In this document: positions 24,895 through 32,718 of the stretch, in pieces
Position numbering within the stretch: the stretch's first letter is position 1
How the letters are laid out: each line of letters starts with the position of its first letter
Origin: Micromonospora inositola
GTDB taxonomy: Bacteria > Actinomycetota > Actinomycetes > Mycobacteriales > Micromonosporaceae
DNA length: 64,000 nt
Assembly: GCF_900090285.1 (NCBI RefSeq)
Contig: NZ_LT607754.1
Coordinates: forward strand, 1,178,001-1,242,000
Direction: 5' to 3'
Notes under the pieces: model-generated
What the model saw: only the letters and a program-made list of their open reading frames with translations
The model's database searches: none
What the model was told of the DNA's origin: nothing
Made by a program: the position numbers and the translations under genes

Positions 24895-25584
24895 TCAGGC
24901 CGCTCCGTGCAGGTACGGAGATGGTGCGCCGTACACGAGTTCGGGCGGAGTCCACTCGGCGAGGTCGTGCAGCACGACTTCTTCCGCGAGGAGGTGACCC
25001 GCACTCGCCGGCCAGGCTATCGCATGCAGCCACATACCCCGAGCCTCGCCGGCGTACGCACTTCGATCCGTCGGCGAATTCACCAGCCACAGTGGAGTCG
25101 GGTGGCCGCCCACCCGGATCTTGGCGTGCGGTAGGCGTTCGGCGTGACCAGGGCCGGGATCGGTCAACGCCGCCGCCAGCTCGGGCCCCGGGTCCGGGCC
25201 CGGCACGCCGGCGAACCGGGTGCCCAGGCCGACGCCCGGCTCCTCCGCCACGAAGAGCAGGTCGGCCGGTCCACCGTCCAGCGGGGCCGGACCGGCGCAG
25301 GCCACCGCCGTGGCCCGCACGCCACTCCGCTCGTCCCCGGCCCACGCCACCCCGGTCAGCGTCCAACCGGGTGGGAGCGGCCAGGGGCACCAGAGCGGTA
25401 CGCCCGGCCGGTCGGCGGCCGTCACCACCTGCTCGACCACGCTCGCCACGATCTCGGCGCCGATGTGCTCGGGCACGTGCAGCGGGGACACCGGCCCGCA
25501 CCGCAGGCAGCGTGACTCACCGTGCATCAGGTCCGGCTCCCGCACCGGGCCCGCACATCTCGGACAACTCACCGCGACACTCAC
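24895..25584 (-). CDS. DUF6758 family protein
   Basis: The 229-residue protein starts with a zinc-ribbon-like SCPRCAGPVREPDLMHGESRCLRCGPVSPLH (two CxxC pairs), then a globular domain with VPLWCPWPLPPGWTLTGVAWAGDE and GWLVNSPTDRSAY-like segments. This matches what PGAP calls DUF6758, an actinobacterial family of unknown function. It probably binds zinc through CPRC and CLRC. Confidence 0.7.
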   Translation of the reverse strand: MSVAVSCPRCAGPVREPDLMHGESRCLRCGPVSPLHVPEHIGAEIVASVVEQVVTAADRPGVPLWCPWPLPPGWTLTGVAWAGDERSGVRATAVACAGPAPLDGGPADLLFVAEEPGVGLGTRFAGVPGPDPGPELAAALTDPGPGHAERLPHAKIRVGGHPTPLWLVNSPTDRSAYAGEARGMWLHAIAWPASAGHLLAEEVVLHDLAEWTPPELVYGAPSPYLHGAA

Positions 25585-25681
25585 ACCACCACCGTCGCCC
25601 CGGGCAGGCGGCCCGTCAAGCGGAGCGAACGGACCCGCCCGGGAATCAGTACGACGGGAGCCGGCGGGCCGACCGGGGAAA

Positions 25682-26305
25682 TCAGTCCGGCGGCGGGCCG
25701 GCGTGCGAGCGGATCCAGGCGTGCATGGCGATGCCGCTGGCCACCCCGGCGTTGATCGAGCGGGTCGAGCCGTACTGGGCGATGGAGAAGACCTCGTCGC
25801 AGGCCGACCGGGCGGCGTCCGACAGGCCGGGGCCCTCCTGGCCGAAGAGGAGCACGCAGCGGCGCGGCAGGGTGCTGCTCTCCAGCGGCTTCGAACCCGG
25901 CAGGTTGTCGATGCCGACCACCGGCAACCGCTCGGCCGCCGCCCATTCGACGAACTCCTCGATCGTCGGGTGGTGCCGGACGTGCTGGTAGCGGTCGGTC
26001 ACCATGGCGCCCCGCCGGTTCCACCGCCGCCGGCCGACGATGTGCACCTCGGCGGCGAGGAAGGCGTTGGCGTTGCGGACCACCGTGCCGATGTTGAAGT
26101 CGTGCTGCCAGTTCTCGATGGCCACGTGGAAGGCGTGCCGACGCCGGTCCAGGTCGGCCACCACGGCCTCCCGCCGCCAGTAGCGGTAGCGGTCGACCAC
26201 GTTGCGCCGGTCACCCTCGGCGAGCAGCTCGGGGTCGTACCGCGGGTCGTCCGGCAGGTCGCCGGGCCACGGCCCCACACCCACGTCGAGCTGGTCACCG
26301 GTCAC
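25682..26305 (-). CDS. SpoU/TrmH-family RNA methyltransferase
   Basis: The 207-residue protein has the SPOUT knot motifs: FHVAIENWQHDFNIGTVVRNANAFLAAEVHIVGRRRWNRRGAM (motif 1), LLFGQEGPGLSD (motif 2) and SIAQYGSTRSINAGVASGIAMHAWI (motif 3). It should 2'-O-methylate a ribose in tRNA or rRNA using SAM; the target is unknown. The first 60 residues are an extension with a basic RYRYWRREAV segment. Confidence 0.88.
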   Translation of the reverse strand: MTGDQLDVGVGPWPGDLPDDPRYDPELLAEGDRRNVVDRYRYWRREAVVADLDRRRHAFHVAIENWQHDFNIGTVVRNANAFLAAEVHIVGRRRWNRRGAMVTDRYQHVRHHPTIEEFVEWAAAERLPVVGIDNLPGSKPLESSTLPRRCVLLFGQEGPGLSDAARSACDEVFSIAQYGSTRSINAGVASGIAMHAWIRSHAGPPPD

Positions 26306-26392
26306 GGTTTCCAGAGGGTACGGCCCCTGCCGGCCGCCACCGCGGCGAGGGTTCCGTCCCGGCCGGGACGCCGCAGCCGCGGGCGTCGCGGG

Positions 26393-26884
26393 TCAGCGCA
26401 GCCCCAGGGCGCCGCCGACCCGGTCGAGGAACCGTCGGTCGGCCGGGCTCGACTCGCCGGCGGCGGCCCGGCAGACCCGCGCCGCGACCGACTCCACCCA
26501 CTGCCGGTACGCGGCCGAGTCCGCCGGGTCGGCCCGGCGTTCCAGCACGCGTACCGTCGCCCGGCAGGCGGCCAGCAGGTCGACCACGTCGGTGAGCCGC
26601 TCACCCCCGGTGGAGGTCCCGTCGTGGCGGGCGTAGATCGCGGCCACCACGGCCCGGACCAGGTCACTGTCGAAACCCCGCCCGGCGGCCACCGCGTCCA
26701 GACCGGCGAGCCCGGCGCTGACCCCCCGGGGCGGACGCCCGGGACCCGGCGAGGCGGCGGCGACGAGGACCCGGCCCGGCAAGCCGGTCAACAGGTCCCA
26801 TTCCGCTGCGGAGTAGACGGCGGTGGTCAGCGGTGCGGCACGGCGTCCGGCAGAGGGCGGCTCTCCGGCGACGGAGTGGCTCAT
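26393..26884 (-). CDS. Hypothetical protein
   Basis: This 163-residue protein starts at ATG 26884, 5 nt after GGAGG. It is mainly helical (AAEWDLLTGLPGRVLVAAASP, LAGLDAVAAGRGFDSDLVRAVVAAIYARH, LTDVVDLLAACRATVRVLERRADPADSAAYRQWVESVAARVCRAA), with no membrane segment or catalytic motif that I recognise. The helical spacing resembles tellurite-resistance TerB-type bundles, but this is not a firm match. Confidence 0.55.
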   Translation of the reverse strand: MSHSVAGEPPSAGRRAAPLTTAVYSAAEWDLLTGLPGRVLVAAASPGPGRPPRGVSAGLAGLDAVAAGRGFDSDLVRAVVAAIYARHDGTSTGGERLTDVVDLLAACRATVRVLERRADPADSAAYRQWVESVAARVCRAAAGESSPADRRFLDRVGGALGLR

Positions 26885-26919
26885 GGGGACCTCCGGCGTC
26901 AGCATATGCCCCGGACAGC

Positions 26920-26963
26920 GAAAAGAGCCCCTTCCCCACCGGAACGCGGCGGGCAAGGGGCCC
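26920..26963 (-). terminator. Intrinsic terminator of the maoC gene
   Basis: On the minus strand GGGCCCCTTGCCC, a GC-rich loop, then GGGGAAGGGGCTC forms a stem and is followed by TTTT. It lies about 20 nt after the maoC stop. Confidence 0.75.
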
Positions 26964-26980
26964 TTGGGCCGTACGGGAGG

Positions 26981-27496
26981 TCAGCGCGGCTCGGGGAAGC
27001 TCGGCCGCTCCGGGTCGACGCCGTCGGGCACGGCGGCGGCCGCGTACTCCTTCTTGGGGACCATGACCTTGCGGCGGAAGACGCAGACCAGCGTGCCGTC
27101 CTGGTTGTAGCCGCGGGTCTCCACCGCGACCACCCCCCGGTCGGGCTTGGAGGAGGACTCCCGCTTGTCCAGCACGGTCGTCTCGCCGTAGATGGTGTCC
27201 CCGTGGAAGGTGGGGGCCACGTGCCGCAGCGACTCGATCTCCAGGTTGGCGATCGCCTTGCCGCTGACGTCCGGCACGGACATGCCGAGGAGCAGCGAGT
27301 AGATGTAGTTGCCGACCACCACGTTGCGCTTGAACTGGCTCGCCGTCTCGGCGTAGTGCGCGTCCATGTGCAGTGGGTGGTGGTTCATGGTGAGCAGGCA
27401 GAAGAGGTGGTCGTCGTACTCGGTGACCGTCTTGCCGGGCCAGTGCCGGTAGACCGCGCCGACCTCGAACTCCTCGTAGTAGCGGCCGAACTGCAT
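26981..27496 (-). CDS. MaoC-family (R)-hydratase, mesaconyl-CoA hydratase-like
   Basis: The 171-residue protein has a MaoC hotdog fold: FGRYYEEFEVGAVYRHWPGKTVTEYDDHLFCLLTMNHHPLHMDAHYA with the hydratase DxxxxH, then VVVGNYIYSLLLGMSV, HVAPTFHGDTIYGETTVLDK and VCVFRRKVMVP. The sequence is very like MaoC proteins I know from Streptomyces ethylmalonyl-CoA clusters (mesaconyl-CoA hydratase), so that substrate is likely but inferred. It is transcribed alone, with a terminator after it and a palindrome at 27538-27561 in its promoter region. Confidence 0.82.
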   Translation of the reverse strand: MQFGRYYEEFEVGAVYRHWPGKTVTEYDDHLFCLLTMNHHPLHMDAHYAETASQFKRNVVVGNYIYSLLLGMSVPDVSGKAIANLEIESLRHVAPTFHGDTIYGETTVLDKRESSSKPDRGVVAVETRGYNQDGTLVCVFRRKVMVPKKEYAAAAVPDGVDPERPSFPEPR

Positions 27497-27537
27497 CCTT
27501 GTCCCCTTCGACGGGCGGCGATGGAGTTCGGCACAGC

Positions 27538-27561
27538 ATGCCTTACCGCTTGTTAAGGCAT
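27538..27561. promoter_or_regulatory. Palindrome upstream of maoC
   Basis: ATGCCTTA and TAAGGCAT are perfect 8-bp arms with an 8-bp centre CCGCTTGT, 42 nt before the maoC start. On the maoC strand the core reads TTAACAAGCGGTAA. This form fits a TetR-family operator in the maoC promoter; the regulator is unknown. Confidence 0.5.
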
Positions 27562-27975
27562 CGACCGGGGCGCTGGTGGTGAGGAAATGTCACACCGGCC
27601 ACAACCGGGGGAGACGCAATGAGCGGCGGGGCCCTCCCCGGCACCCGCCGCCCACGCTCTGATGCGACAGATTCTGCCGTACGGCGATACCGCCCGGACA
27701 GAGACGGGCGTCACATTTATCTTTTTGTAACACTACCGGGAGTCACCGAGGCTGTCCGTGGGAGCGATCTCTGCGGACCGAATCGCTCCATGTCAAGGCC
27801 CAAGTTACCGATTCGTAGCGCTCAATCCAATCGATCTCCTTGGAAGCGCTCCCATTACGGCTCGTCACGCAACTGCGCCTCGCACTTGCGTTCCGCAGTT
27901 CGGTGAGCACAGATAGCGTTCGATACCGCTGCACGTCACCGTCTCGTCACCGGGCGTTTCGACGAGCCGGCGTCG
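27562..27975. other. Gene-free stretch with several palindromes
   Basis: I see no convincing gene here. G+C is visibly lower than in neighbours (for example ATTTATCTTTTTGTAACAC near 27715). It holds GGAGCGAT...ATCGCTCC (27761-27789) and TGGAAGCGCTCCCA (27841-27854), one mismatch from the CebR/CelR operator TGGGAGCGCTCCCA. A 95-codon open frame from ATG 27619 has a ribosome site but non-actinobacterial codon use. Confidence 0.5.
27841..27854. promoter_or_regulatory. CebR/CelR-like LacI-family operator
   Basis: TGGAAGCGCTCCCA matches 13 of 14 bases of the TGGGAGCGCTCCCA site bound by CebR/CelR repressors of cellulose-utilisation genes in Actinobacteria. A half-site TGGGAGCG lies at 27759-27766. 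No glycoside hydrolase gene is adjacent. Confidence 0.5.
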
Positions 27976-28001
27976 GGAATGCGACGACACCCGCCCTGGT
28001 T
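27976..28001 (+). promoter_or_regulatory. SigR/SigH-type promoter of trxA
   Basis: GGAAT (27976-27980), exactly 18 nt, then GTT (27999-28001) matches the thiol-oxidative-stress sigma factor consensus GGAAT-N18/19-GTT. It lies 39 nt before the thioredoxin start codon, a known SigR target class. Confidence 0.75.
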
Positions 28002-28040
28002 CCAGAGGACGTAGGTAATTCGCGCTGATCGGAGAGTGCA

Positions 28041-28403
28041 ATGGCAACGGTTGAGCTGACCACGGCCAACTTCGACGAGGTGGCCGAGAGCGACGGCACC
28101 GTCCTGCTCGACTTCTGGGCCGACTGGTGCGGCCCGTGCAAGCAGTTCGCCCCCGTCTACGAGCGCTCCTCTGAGAAGCACCCGGACATCACCTTCGGCA
28201 AGGTCGACACCGAGGCGCAGCAGGAGCTGGCCGCCAAGTTCAACATCCGCTCGATCCCGACGGTGATGGCGATCAAGGACGGCGTGATCGTCTACAACCA
28301 GCCGGGCTCCCTGCCGGAGTCCGCCCTGGAGAACCTGATCGAGCAGGTCGAGCAGCTCGACATGGACGAGGTCCGCAAGCAGATGGCCGAGCACAAGCAC
28401 TGA
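28041..28403 (+). CDS. trxA: Thioredoxin
   Basis: The 120-residue protein has the active site WADWCGPCKQF (C30, C33), the cis-proline region IRSIPTVMAIKDG and a C-terminal helix extended by about 12 charged residues (DEVRKQMAEHKH). It reduces protein disulfides in the cytoplasm with thioredoxin reductase, which is not in the window. A SigR-type promoter upstream indicates induction by disulfide stress, and a strong terminator follows. Confidence 0.95.
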   Translation: MATVELTTANFDEVAESDGTVLLDFWADWCGPCKQFAPVYERSSEKHPDITFGKVDTEAQQELAAKFNIRSIPTVMAIKDGVIVYNQPGSLPESALENLIEQVEQLDMDEVRKQMAEHKH

Positions 28404-28416
28404 TCCACCACCACTC

Positions 28417-28461
28417 CGGCGCCGGCCGGGTCCCCGCTCGGGGGCCCGGCCGGCGCCGTTT
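28417..28461 (+). terminator. Intrinsic terminator after trxA
   Basis: Perfect 14-bp arms CGGCGCCGGCCGGG and CCCGGCCGGCGCCG surround a 14-nt loop and are followed by TTT, 14 nt after the trxA stop. Confidence 0.8.
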
Positions 28462-28572
28462 CCGGAGCTCACTGCCGCTCTCCGGACTCCCCGGACCGGC
28501 GACACGGTCAGCGAGGAGTGGACGACGGAAGGAGGCCTTCCGGGTACCCCGATCCCGTATCGTCCCCAACCG

Positions 28573-29013
28573 ATGGAGACCTTGACCACCCGCGGACGCG
28601 CGGTCCGGCTGGGCGTGACCGCGCTCGGGCTGGCACTGCTCCTCGTCGGCACCGTCCGGGGCACCGACGACGACTTTCCGTTCGGGCCGTTCCGGATGTA
28701 CTCCACCTCCGACCCGCCGGACGCGCCCGCCCCGGACACCCGGGTCGAGGGCGTCGACCGCACCGGCGCGGTGGTCGAGCTGGGCCAGGACGCCACCGGC
28801 ATCCGCCGCGCCGAGATCGAGGGTCAGCAGGGCCGCTACGTTGCCGACCCCGCGCTGCTGCGCCAGGTCGCCGACGCGTACGCCGAACGCCACCCCGCCG
28901 CGCCCGCGCTGGTCGAGATGCGGATCGTGATCCGCTGGTACGGCATCCGGGACGGCCGCCCGACCGGCCGGTGGACCGACGAGACCGCCGTACGCTGGCA
29001 GGCCGACCGATGA
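28573..29013 (+). CDS. Exported or anchored protein coupled to the HTTM gene
   Basis: The 146-residue product has an N-terminal membrane anchor (VRLGVTALGLALLLVGTV) followed by a globular domain with FPFGPFRMYSTSDPPDAP and, near the end, MRIVIRWYGIRDGRPTGRWTDE. I do not recognise a named family. The ATG lies 9 nt after a -10-like TATCGT (28558-28563). Its stop overlaps the HTTM start (ATGA at 29010-29013), so the two probably form one unit in the membrane. Confidence 0.65.
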   Translation: METLTTRGRAVRLGVTALGLALLLVGTVRGTDDDFPFGPFRMYSTSDPPDAPAPDTRVEGVDRTGAVVELGQDATGIRRAEIEGQQGRYVADPALLRQVADAYAERHPAAPALVEMRIVIRWYGIRDGRPTGRWTDETAVRWQADR

Positions 29014-29921
29014 GCGGCTGGCTGACCGAGGCCGTCCCCCGCGGCCGGGTGGCCGCCTTCCGCACCCTGGTCTACCTCTTCGTCGCCGCGGACCTGGTCG
29101 TCTTCACCCCCTGGGTACGCGCCCGGGTCGACGTGCCCGGCGAGCTGTACCACCCGCTGCTGATCGGCCGGCTGCTCCCGCTGCCCACCCCCACCCCGGC
29201 GCTGGTCGGCCTGCTCTTCTGGGCCCTGCTGGTGCTGGCCCTGCTCGCCGCGACCGGACGGGCGCCCCGGCTGCTCGGCTGGACGGTCTTCGCGCTCTAC
29301 TTCGAGTGGATGGTCGTCGCGATGAGCTACGGCAAGGTCGACCACGACCGGGTCGGGCTGCTCGTCGCGCTGGCCGCGCTGCCCACCGCCGGCCGCGCCC
29401 GGCACGGCGACGCCACCCGCACCGAGGCCGGCGGCTGGGCGCTACGGGTCACCCAGATCGCCGTGATCTGCACGTACTTCCTGGCGGCCTGGGCCAAGTT
29501 CCGCTTCGGCGGCCTGGACTGGGCGACCGGCTCGGTGCTGGCGCGCGCGATCATCCGACGCGGCACCGAGCTGGCGGACCTGGTCGCCCAGGTGCCGCAC
29601 CTGCTGATCGTCGCCCAGTTCGGCATCCTCGCCTTCGAGCTGCTCAGCCCGGTGGTGTTCGTGCTGCCCGAACGGTGGCGGCTGGCGACGGTGGGCTTCT
29701 TCTACTCGTTCCACCTGGTCACCGTTGCGACGATCACGATCTCGTTCGCCCCGCACCTGGCGGCGATGACCAGCTTCCTGCCGCTGGAGAAGGTCCGCCC
29801 GGTGGTGTGGGCGCGTCGCCTCCTCGCCCGCGGGGGCCAGCCGGCCGTCCCGGACGACGCGGCCGCGCCGCCGACTGCCCTGACCGGCCCCGAGCCGGCA
29901 GTCGGGCCAGCCACGCCGTAG
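29010..29921 (+). CDS. HTTM-domain membrane protein
   Basis: This 303-residue protein has about six membrane segments and the HTTM/gamma-carboxylase-like pattern: AAFRTLVYLFVAADL, LLPLPTPTPALVGLLFWALLVLALLAATG, WTVFALYFEWMVVAMSYGKVDHDRVGLLVALAALP, and ALRVTQIAVICTYFLAAWAKFRFGGLDWATGSVL. The conserved AKFRFGGLDW motif is typical. Most bacterial HTTM proteins are of unknown chemistry. It is coupled to the upstream anchored protein and convergent with a DCC-family oxidoreductase, a recurrent partnership of HTTM genes. Confidence 0.75.
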   Translation: MSGWLTEAVPRGRVAAFRTLVYLFVAADLVVFTPWVRARVDVPGELYHPLLIGRLLPLPTPTPALVGLLFWALLVLALLAATGRAPRLLGWTVFALYFEWMVVAMSYGKVDHDRVGLLVALAALPTAGRARHGDATRTEAGGWALRVTQIAVICTYFLAAWAKFRFGGLDWATGSVLARAIIRRGTELADLVAQVPHLLIVAQFGILAFELLSPVVFVLPERWRLATVGFFYSFHLVTVATITISFAPHLAAMTSFLPLEKVRPVVWARRLLARGGQPAVPDDAAAPPTALTGPEPAVGPATP

Positions 29922-29932
29922 CCGACTGTCGG

Positions 29933-30352
29933 TCAGGAGCCGGCGGTGGGCCGGCCGGTCGGGCCGTAGAGGCGCTCGCGCGCCTCCTGCGGCAGCGAGC
30001 ACGCGGCGGTGCCGCCGGGCAGCCGGTGCCGGTTGCGGGCCACCCAGCGGTACGCCGGCCAGGCGGCCGCCCGCACCGGCGGGAAGCGCAGGCCGGCCCC
30101 GGCGACCCGCCAGAGCGGCGCGCTGTCGCCGAGCAGCCTGGCGATGGCGTCCGGACCCGCCGCGCGGGAGCCGTCGGCGCCGACCCACTGCACCGCCTCT
30201 TCGCACTCGGCCTCCGTCAGGCCGAGTGCGGCCAGGTCCGCGAACTGCCAGGGCAGCACGCGGACGCCGGTCGGGATCCGGCGCTCGATGAACTCGGCGC
30301 AGCGGCTGCAGAAGGCGCAGTCGCCGTCGTAGACGAAGGTCGACGTCTCCAT
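29933..30352 (-). CDS. DCC-family thiol-disulfide oxidoreductase
   Basis: The 139-residue protein has the DCC signature STFVYDGDCAFCSRCAEFIERR (CxxC plus a third cysteine) near its N-terminus, LPWQFADLAALGLTEAECEEAVQWV and a C-terminal YRWVARNRHRLPGG. DCC proteins are thioredoxin-like in fold and predicted to exchange disulfides. ATG 30352 follows GGAGG with 9 nt. Only 11 nt separate its stop from the HTTM gene stop, so the genes are convergent. Confidence 0.85.
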   Translation of the reverse strand: METSTFVYDGDCAFCSRCAEFIERRIPTGVRVLPWQFADLAALGLTEAECEEAVQWVGADGSRAAGPDAIARLLGDSAPLWRVAGAGLRFPPVRAAAWPAYRWVARNRHRLPGGTAACSLPQEARERLYGPTGRPTAGS

Positions 30353-30444
30353 GCCCCCCATCCTCCACCCGCCCGGCGCGCGTCGGGCGCCGGTGTCCGG
30401 CGAGTCACTTGCACATCGTTCGTACGCGTGTTCGAATGAGGTCC

Positions 30445-32511
30445 ATGCGCTGGGAGAACCTCTCCGCTCCCCCGGACGAGGGGATTCCCGACGGGGCAGC
30501 GCCAGCGGCTCCACCCCTGCCGCTGGCGCTCCCCGGCGCGATCGCCCGCACCTTCGACACCCCGGGCTTCGCCGGCATGACCTTCTACGAGGTGCGGGCC
30601 AAATCGATCATCAACCGGGTGCCCGGGGAGTCCCGCGTCCCGTTCGAGTGGACGATCAACCCGTACCGGGGCTGCTCGCATGCGTGCCGTTACTGTATGT
30701 CTGGTGATACCCCGATCCTGATGGCGGACGGCCGCACGAAGCCGATCAGCGAACTGGAGCCGGGCGACCGGATCTACGGGACCGAGCGCCGGGGTGCCTA
30801 CCGTCGATACGTCGTTACCACCGTCCTCGACAAGTGGTCCACGGCGAAGCCGGCCTACCGGGTGACCCTCGAGGACGGCACCACCCTGGTGGCGAGCGGC
30901 GACCATCGCTTTCTCTCCGATCGGGGCTGGAAGTACGTGACCGGCGCCATGGCCGGTGCTGGGCCGCGCCCCTACCTGACGACCAACAGCCGGCTGATCG
31001 GGACCGGCCGCTTCGCCGCCGCGCCCAAGGACTCGGCCGACTACCGGCAGGGCTACCTCTGCGGCATGGTCAGGGGCGATGCCAGCCTCGGCAGCCATCC
31101 GAACTCCTACGGGAAGGTGCACCGATTCCGGTTGGCGTTGGCCGACGAGGAAGGGTTGGGTCGCACCGAACGGTTCCTCAGCGACGCGGGCATCAGGACG
31201 CAGCGTTTCTCCTTCGCCCCGGTCAGCGCGACCCGCCGGGCGATCACCGCCGTCCGCACCTCCCGGCAGCGCGACATCGACGCCATCGCCGAGCTGATCC
31301 GCTGGCCTGAGAAGCCGACCGACGACTGGCGACTCGGCTTCCTCGCCGGCATCTTCGACGCCGAGGGAAGCTGCAGCCGGGGCGTCTTCCGGATCAGCAA
31401 CGGCGACGACGAGATCCTCGACCAGACGGCCGCGGCCCTGGACCGCTTCGGGTTCACCTGGGTGCTGGACGATCCCGGCCTGCCCAACCGCGTTCGGCAG
31501 ATCCGGCTGACGGGTGGCCTGCCCGCGCGGCTGCGGTTCTTCCACATGACCGATCCGGCGATCACCCGCAAGCGGTCGATCGAGGGTGCGGCGCTGAAGT
31601 GTCAGGCGGCGCTGCGGGTGACGAGCATCGAGTCGCTCGGGCTGGAGCTGCCGTTGTGGGACATCACCACCGGCACCGGCGACTTCATCGCCAACGGGGT
31701 GGTCAGCCACAACTGCTTCGCCCGGAACACCCACACCTACCTCGACCTGGATGCCGGGGCGGACTTCGACCGGAAGGTGATCGTCAAGGTCAACGCCGGT
31801 GAGCTGGTCCGGCGCGAGCTGGCCGCCCCGCGCTGGCGCGGCGCGCACGTCGCGATGGGCACCAACGTGGACTGCTACCAGCGGGCCGAGGGGCGCTACC
31901 GGCTGATGCCGCCGATCATCGAGGCGCTGCGCGACTTTGCCAACCCGTTCTCGATCCTCACCAAGGGCACGCTGATCCTGCGGGACGTGCCGCTGCTGCG
32001 CCAGGCCGCCGAGGTGACCCGGGTCGGCCTCTCCTTCTCGGTGGGCTTCGTCGACGAGGAGCTGTGGCGCGCGGTCGAGCCGGGCACCCCGAGCCCGCGC
32101 CGGCGGCTGGACGCCGTCCGCCAGCTCACCGACGCCGGGTTCGAGGTGGGAGTCCTGATGGCGCCGATCCTGCCCGGGCTCAGCGACGACGACGGGTCGA
32201 TCGAGGCCACCGTGGCGGCGGTCGCCGCCGCCGGGGCGATCAGCGTGACGCCGCTGGCCCTGCACCTGCGCCCCGGCGCCCGCGAGTGGTACGCGCACTG
32301 GCTGGCCGGGGCGTTCCCGCACCTGGTCCCCCGCTACCGCCAGCTCTACCGGGCGGGCGCGTACGCGCCGCAGGCGTACCAGCGGGAACTGACCGCGCGG
32401 GTGCGGATCGCGGCCCGCCGGCACGGGCTGCACCGCGCCGAGGTCGGCGACAACCGGCGGCCGCCCGAGCCGCCGCCGCCGGCCCCGGCCGAACAGCTGA
32501 CCCTGCTCTAG
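30445..32511 (+). CDS. Rv2578c-family radical SAM protein containing an intein
   Basis: The precursor is 688 residues. The extein (348 residues) matches mycobacterial Rv2578c: GMTFYEVRAKSIINRVPG, NPYRGCSHACRY then CFARNTHTYLDLDAGADFDRKVIVKVNA, VAMGTNVDCYQRAEGRYRL, FSILTKGTLILRD. The radical SAM motif CxxxCxxC is formed only after splicing, because an intein (30694-31713) sits directly before the third cysteine. The family resembles spore photoproduct lyase-type radical SAM proteins; its reaction is unknown. I chose ATG 30445 (MRWENLS) since relatives begin MRW; ATG 30436 and a frame to 30409 are also open. Confidence 0.93.
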   Translation: MRWENLSAPPDEGIPDGAAPAAPPLPLALPGAIARTFDTPGFAGMTFYEVRAKSIINRVPGESRVPFEWTINPYRGCSHACRYCMSGDTPILMADGRTKPISELEPGDRIYGTERRGAYRRYVVTTVLDKWSTAKPAYRVTLEDGTTLVASGDHRFLSDRGWKYVTGAMAGAGPRPYLTTNSRLIGTGRFAAAPKDSADYRQGYLCGMVRGDASLGSHPNSYGKVHRFRLALADEEGLGRTERFLSDAGIRTQRFSFAPVSATRRAITAVRTSRQRDIDAIAELIRWPEKPTDDWRLGFLAGIFDAEGSCSRGVFRISNGDDEILDQTAAALDRFGFTWVLDDPGLPNRVRQIRLTGGLPARLRFFHMTDPAITRKRSIEGAALKCQAALRVTSIESLGLELPLWDITTGTGDFIANGVVSHNCFARNTHTYLDLDAGADFDRKVIVKVNAGELVRRELAAPRWRGAHVAMGTNVDCYQRAEGRYRLMPPIIEALRDFANPFSILTKGTLILRDVPLLRQAAEVTRVGLSFSVGFVDEELWRAVEPGTPSPRRRLDAVRQLTDAGFEVGVLMAPILPGLSDDDGSIEATVAAVAAAGAISVTPLALHLRPGAREWYAHWLAGAFPHLVPRYRQLYRAGAYAPQAYQRELTARVRIAARRHGLHRAEVGDNRRPPEPPPPAPAEQLTLL
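30694..31713 (+). other. Intein with LAGLIDADG homing endonuclease
   Basis: The 340-residue intein begins CMSGDTPILMADGRTKPISE (block A, Cys1) and ends with block F DITTGTGDFIANG and block G VVSHN, followed by Cys+1 of the host. Block B has SGDH (H71). Two dodecapeptide motifs, YLCGMVRGDA (121-130) and GFLAGIFDAEG (215-225), mark a LAGLIDADG endonuclease, so it may still home. All splicing residues (C1, H71, H339, N340, C+1) are present. The 5' codons TGT, TCT and GAT are less G+C-rich than the extein, suggesting later arrival. Confidence 0.93.
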
Positions 32512-32718
32512 GATCCACCGATCCGCCGGCCGGTGGTGGCGGCGGCGGGGACGGTCGCGGCCGACCCGGGATGGACAAATCCCGAGCACCGTCCCAGCCG
32601 GTGGGCTCGCGGGGGGCGATGACAGTGGCATTGCCCGACCGCGCACATCCGGTAACATGCCCGTTCGTCCGTGCAGCCCCTCACAGCTGCACCTCGATGG
32701 GGAGCGGGGAGATCAGTG

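Noticed and set aside
27619..27906. A 95-codon open frame with a ribosome site upstream of trxA
   Set aside because: Codon use is unlike the neighbours, the product has no recognisable pattern and the frame crosses two palindromes.
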